DNA of 13,646 bases from Gammaproteobacteria bacterium (GTDB lineage: Bacteria; Pseudomonadota; Gammaproteobacteria; Pseudomonadales; DSM-25080): NCBI GenBank assembly GCA_013372965.1, contig JABXIR010000281.1, positions 1-13,646 of the forward strand, given 5' to 3'. The position numbers and the translations under genes are program-made. Position 1 is the first letter of the stretch. Each line of letters begins with the position of its first letter. Shown here piece after piece: positions 12,429-13,646 of this stretch. Under the pieces are notes generated by a model that made no database searches, was not told where the DNA came from, and was given only the letters and a program-made list of their open reading frames with translations.

Positions 12429-12875
12429 ATGACCGATATAAAAATAAAATTATTAGCGGGTCCGGTTTCTAACAGTGACCAACACTGGATCCATCAAACT
12501 TTCATAGCCCACACTGACAAAGAGCGCGCTCCACCGTTCGATAAGCAAACGATGGCGTGGATTGCTTACGTCGGCGATCAGCGGGCTGCGGCGCTCACGG
12601 CAGCCACTCAGTGGGATTGGCTGTACGTCGATGAGCTTGTCGTTGATGCCGAATTTCGTAGACAAGGCCTCGGCAGTCAATTGATGGCGCAGGCCGAAGC
12701 CTTTGCGAAAGAACGCGGGTTAGTGGGTATTTGGCTCTGGACTCAGAGTTGGCAGGCGGAACATTACTACCCGAAACTCGGGTACGAAGAGTTCGCTCGT
12801 TTTGAGGATAATCCGAAAGGGTATTATCGTCTTGGGTTTCGTAAAGTATTGCCTAAATCAGAAGGGCTGAATTAG
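12429..12875 (+). CDS. GNAT-family N-acetyltransferase
   Basis: The 148-aa protein has the acetyl-CoA-binding motif A as LVVDAEFRRQGLGSQLM (residues 70-86; R78-Q-G80-L-G82) and the downstream YYPKLGYEEF (113-122) common in GNAT proteins. It would transfer an acetyl group from acetyl-CoA to an amine; the substrate cannot be read from sequence. It is cytoplasmic and of typical single-domain length. The ATG is 8 nt after the AraC-type stop codon, within a GCGAGTGA context that offers only a weak ribosome site, so coupling to the regulator gene is likely. Its 3' end lies within a hairpin at 12862-12898. Confidence 0.88.
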   Translation: MTDIKIKLLAGPVSNSDQHWIHQTFIAHTDKERAPPFDKQTMAWIAYVGDQRAAALTAATQWDWLYVDELVVDAEFRRQGLGSQLMAQAEAFAKERGLVGIWLWTQSWQAEHYYPKLGYEEFARFEDNPKGYYRLGFRKVLPKSEGLN

Positions 12876-12898
12876 CTTTTAGTCTAAGACCAGCCCTT
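12862..12898 (+). terminator. Possible stem-loop at the end of the GNAT gene
   Basis: AAGGGCTG (12862-12869) pairs perfectly with CAGCCCTT (12891-12898) around a 21-nt loop. The left arm is inside the coding region, the stop codon is in the loop, and no T-tract follows, so terminator activity is doubtful. Confidence 0.3.
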
Positions 12899-12953
12899 AC
12901 TAAGTTTACCATCACCTAGAAGAACTCGATTCATCGTATCGATAGGAGCGTTA

Positions 12954-13646
12954 ATGAGCCACGACGTTTACGAACCACCGAAAATCTGGACTTGGAATAA
13001 AGATGGCGGAGGTAAATTCGCCAGTATCAACAGACCAATTGCGGGACCAACCCACGATCAAGAACTTCCCGTCGGTAAGCACCCGCTGCAGCTGTATTCG
13101 CTTGGAACGCCTAACGGGGTCAAGGTGACCATCTTACTTGAGGAACTCTTGGCACGAGGAATCGAAGCTGCTGAATATGACGCTTGGTTGATTAATATTA
13201 TGGAAGGGCAGCAGTTTGGGTCAGGATTTGTCGATATCAATCCGAACTCAAAGATTCCCGCGTTGGTCGATCGATCTGGGCCGGAGCCGATTCGTGTATT
13301 CGAGAGCGGTGCGATTTTGATGTATCTGGCGGAGAAGTTTAATGCTTTTCTACCAACCGAGTACCCCTCGAGAAGCGAATGTCTTTCGTGGTTGTTCTGG
13401 CAAATGGGGAGTGCACCTATACTGGGCGGTGGATTTGGGCACTTTTATGCCTATGCTCCCGAAAAGTATCAGTATCCGATCGACCGTTACACCATGGAAG
13501 TTAAACGACAGCTTGACGTGTTAAATCGCCACCTCGAGAACAACACTTACTTGTGCGGCAATGAATACACAATCGCCGATATGGCGGTGCATCCGTGGTA
13601 TGGCGCCCTGGTATTAAACAAAGTGTATGATGCCGCAGAGTTTATA
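12954..13646 (+). CDS. yghU: YghU-type glutathione-dependent disulfide-bond oxidoreductase (partial, C-terminus off the window)
   Basis: The first 231 residues are present of a protein that is about 288 aa in E. coli. The N-terminal extension (KIWTWNKDGGGKFASINRP, residues 10-28) and GKHPLQLYSLGTPNGVKV (41-58) are nearly diagnostic of YghU in the Nu-class glutathione S-transferase family. Thr52 and Asn54 sit at the glutathione/disulfide site, with NPNSKIPAL (96-104) and FESGAILMYLAEK (116-128) completing the thioredoxin-like half; the helical half follows with GGGFGHFYAYAPEKYQY. Family members bind two glutathiones and reduce disulfides or organic peroxides in the cytoplasm. AGGAG (12944-12948) lies 5 nt before the ATG. 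It has a 78-nt spacer from the GNAT gene and no promoter is evident. Confidence 0.95.
   Translation, partial: MSHDVYEPPKIWTWNKDGGGKFASINRPIAGPTHDQELPVGKHPLQLYSLGTPNGVKVTILLEELLARGIEAAEYDAWLINIMEGQQFGSGFVDINPNSKIPALVDRSGPEPIRVFESGAILMYLAEKFNAFLPTEYPSRSECLSWLFWQMGSAPILGGGFGHFYAYAPEKYQYPIDRYTMEVKRQLDVLNRHLENNTYLCGNEYTIADMAVHPWYGALVLNKVYDAAEFI

Noticed and set aside
1..13646. Mobile element, prophage, CRISPR or defence-system signatures
   Set aside because: No transposase, integrase, tRNA-linked attachment site, direct-repeat array, nuclease/toxin pair or abrupt base-composition change was seen.

Overview
The window looks like chromosomal DNA of a free-living, probably marine Gammaproteobacterium. 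The reasons are an E. coli-like thymidine kinase, a YghU-type glutathione enzyme, a LysE/ArgO exporter, small TIGR03643 and DUF6435-like proteins, CspA-type cold-shock genes with long leaders, and a moderate G+C content (roughly mid-to-high 40s percent by eye). I see no tRNA or rRNA, CRISPR array, insertion sequence, integrase or phage gene. The genus cannot be decided from this sequence.

Layout. At 1-430 (minus) is the N-terminal part of a D-glycerate 3-kinase-type P-loop kinase, cut by the window edge. Positions 653-1752 hold small genes: a 147-aa soluble protein, a 58-aa DUF6435-like protein on the minus strand and a TIGR03643/DUF2805 protein. A LysE/ArgO exporter and a small lipoprotein follow, and their run meets a minus-strand class I methyltransferase stop-to-stop with no gap. 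At 3505-3940 is the first cold-shock gene, with a sigma70-like promoter, a leader of about 145 nt and a strong intrinsic terminator. Next come tdk, a three-helix membrane protein and an MgtC/SapB protein, arranged like an operon. The largest unit, 8945-5440 on the minus strand, is a lipoprotein di-heme cytochrome c peroxidase translationally coupled (ATGA) to an 814-aa hybrid histidine kinase. Divergent from it is a YaiI/YqxD (UPF0178) gene. A second cold-shock gene (9627-10065) has nearly the same architecture as the first. After it come a GFA/CENP-V zinc-type protein and a four-helix membrane protein, then an AraC-type regulator with seven predicted membrane helices followed 8 nt later by a GNAT acetyltransferase. 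The 5' three quarters of yghU fill the right end.

How the genes work together. The window is a mosaic of short operons with no single pathway. Three themes stand out. One is redox and thiol stress: the peroxidase, the GFA-like protein and YghU. The second is membrane signalling: the histidine kinase, whose first receiver is degenerate, and the membrane-tethered AraC regulator. The third is cold or growth-phase RNA control by twin csp genes. The strongest candidate for an under-described system is the peroxidase-kinase pair. Both products are expected at the periplasmic side of the membrane, and they share one transcript, so the peroxidase may feed a redox signal to the kinase; that link is inference.
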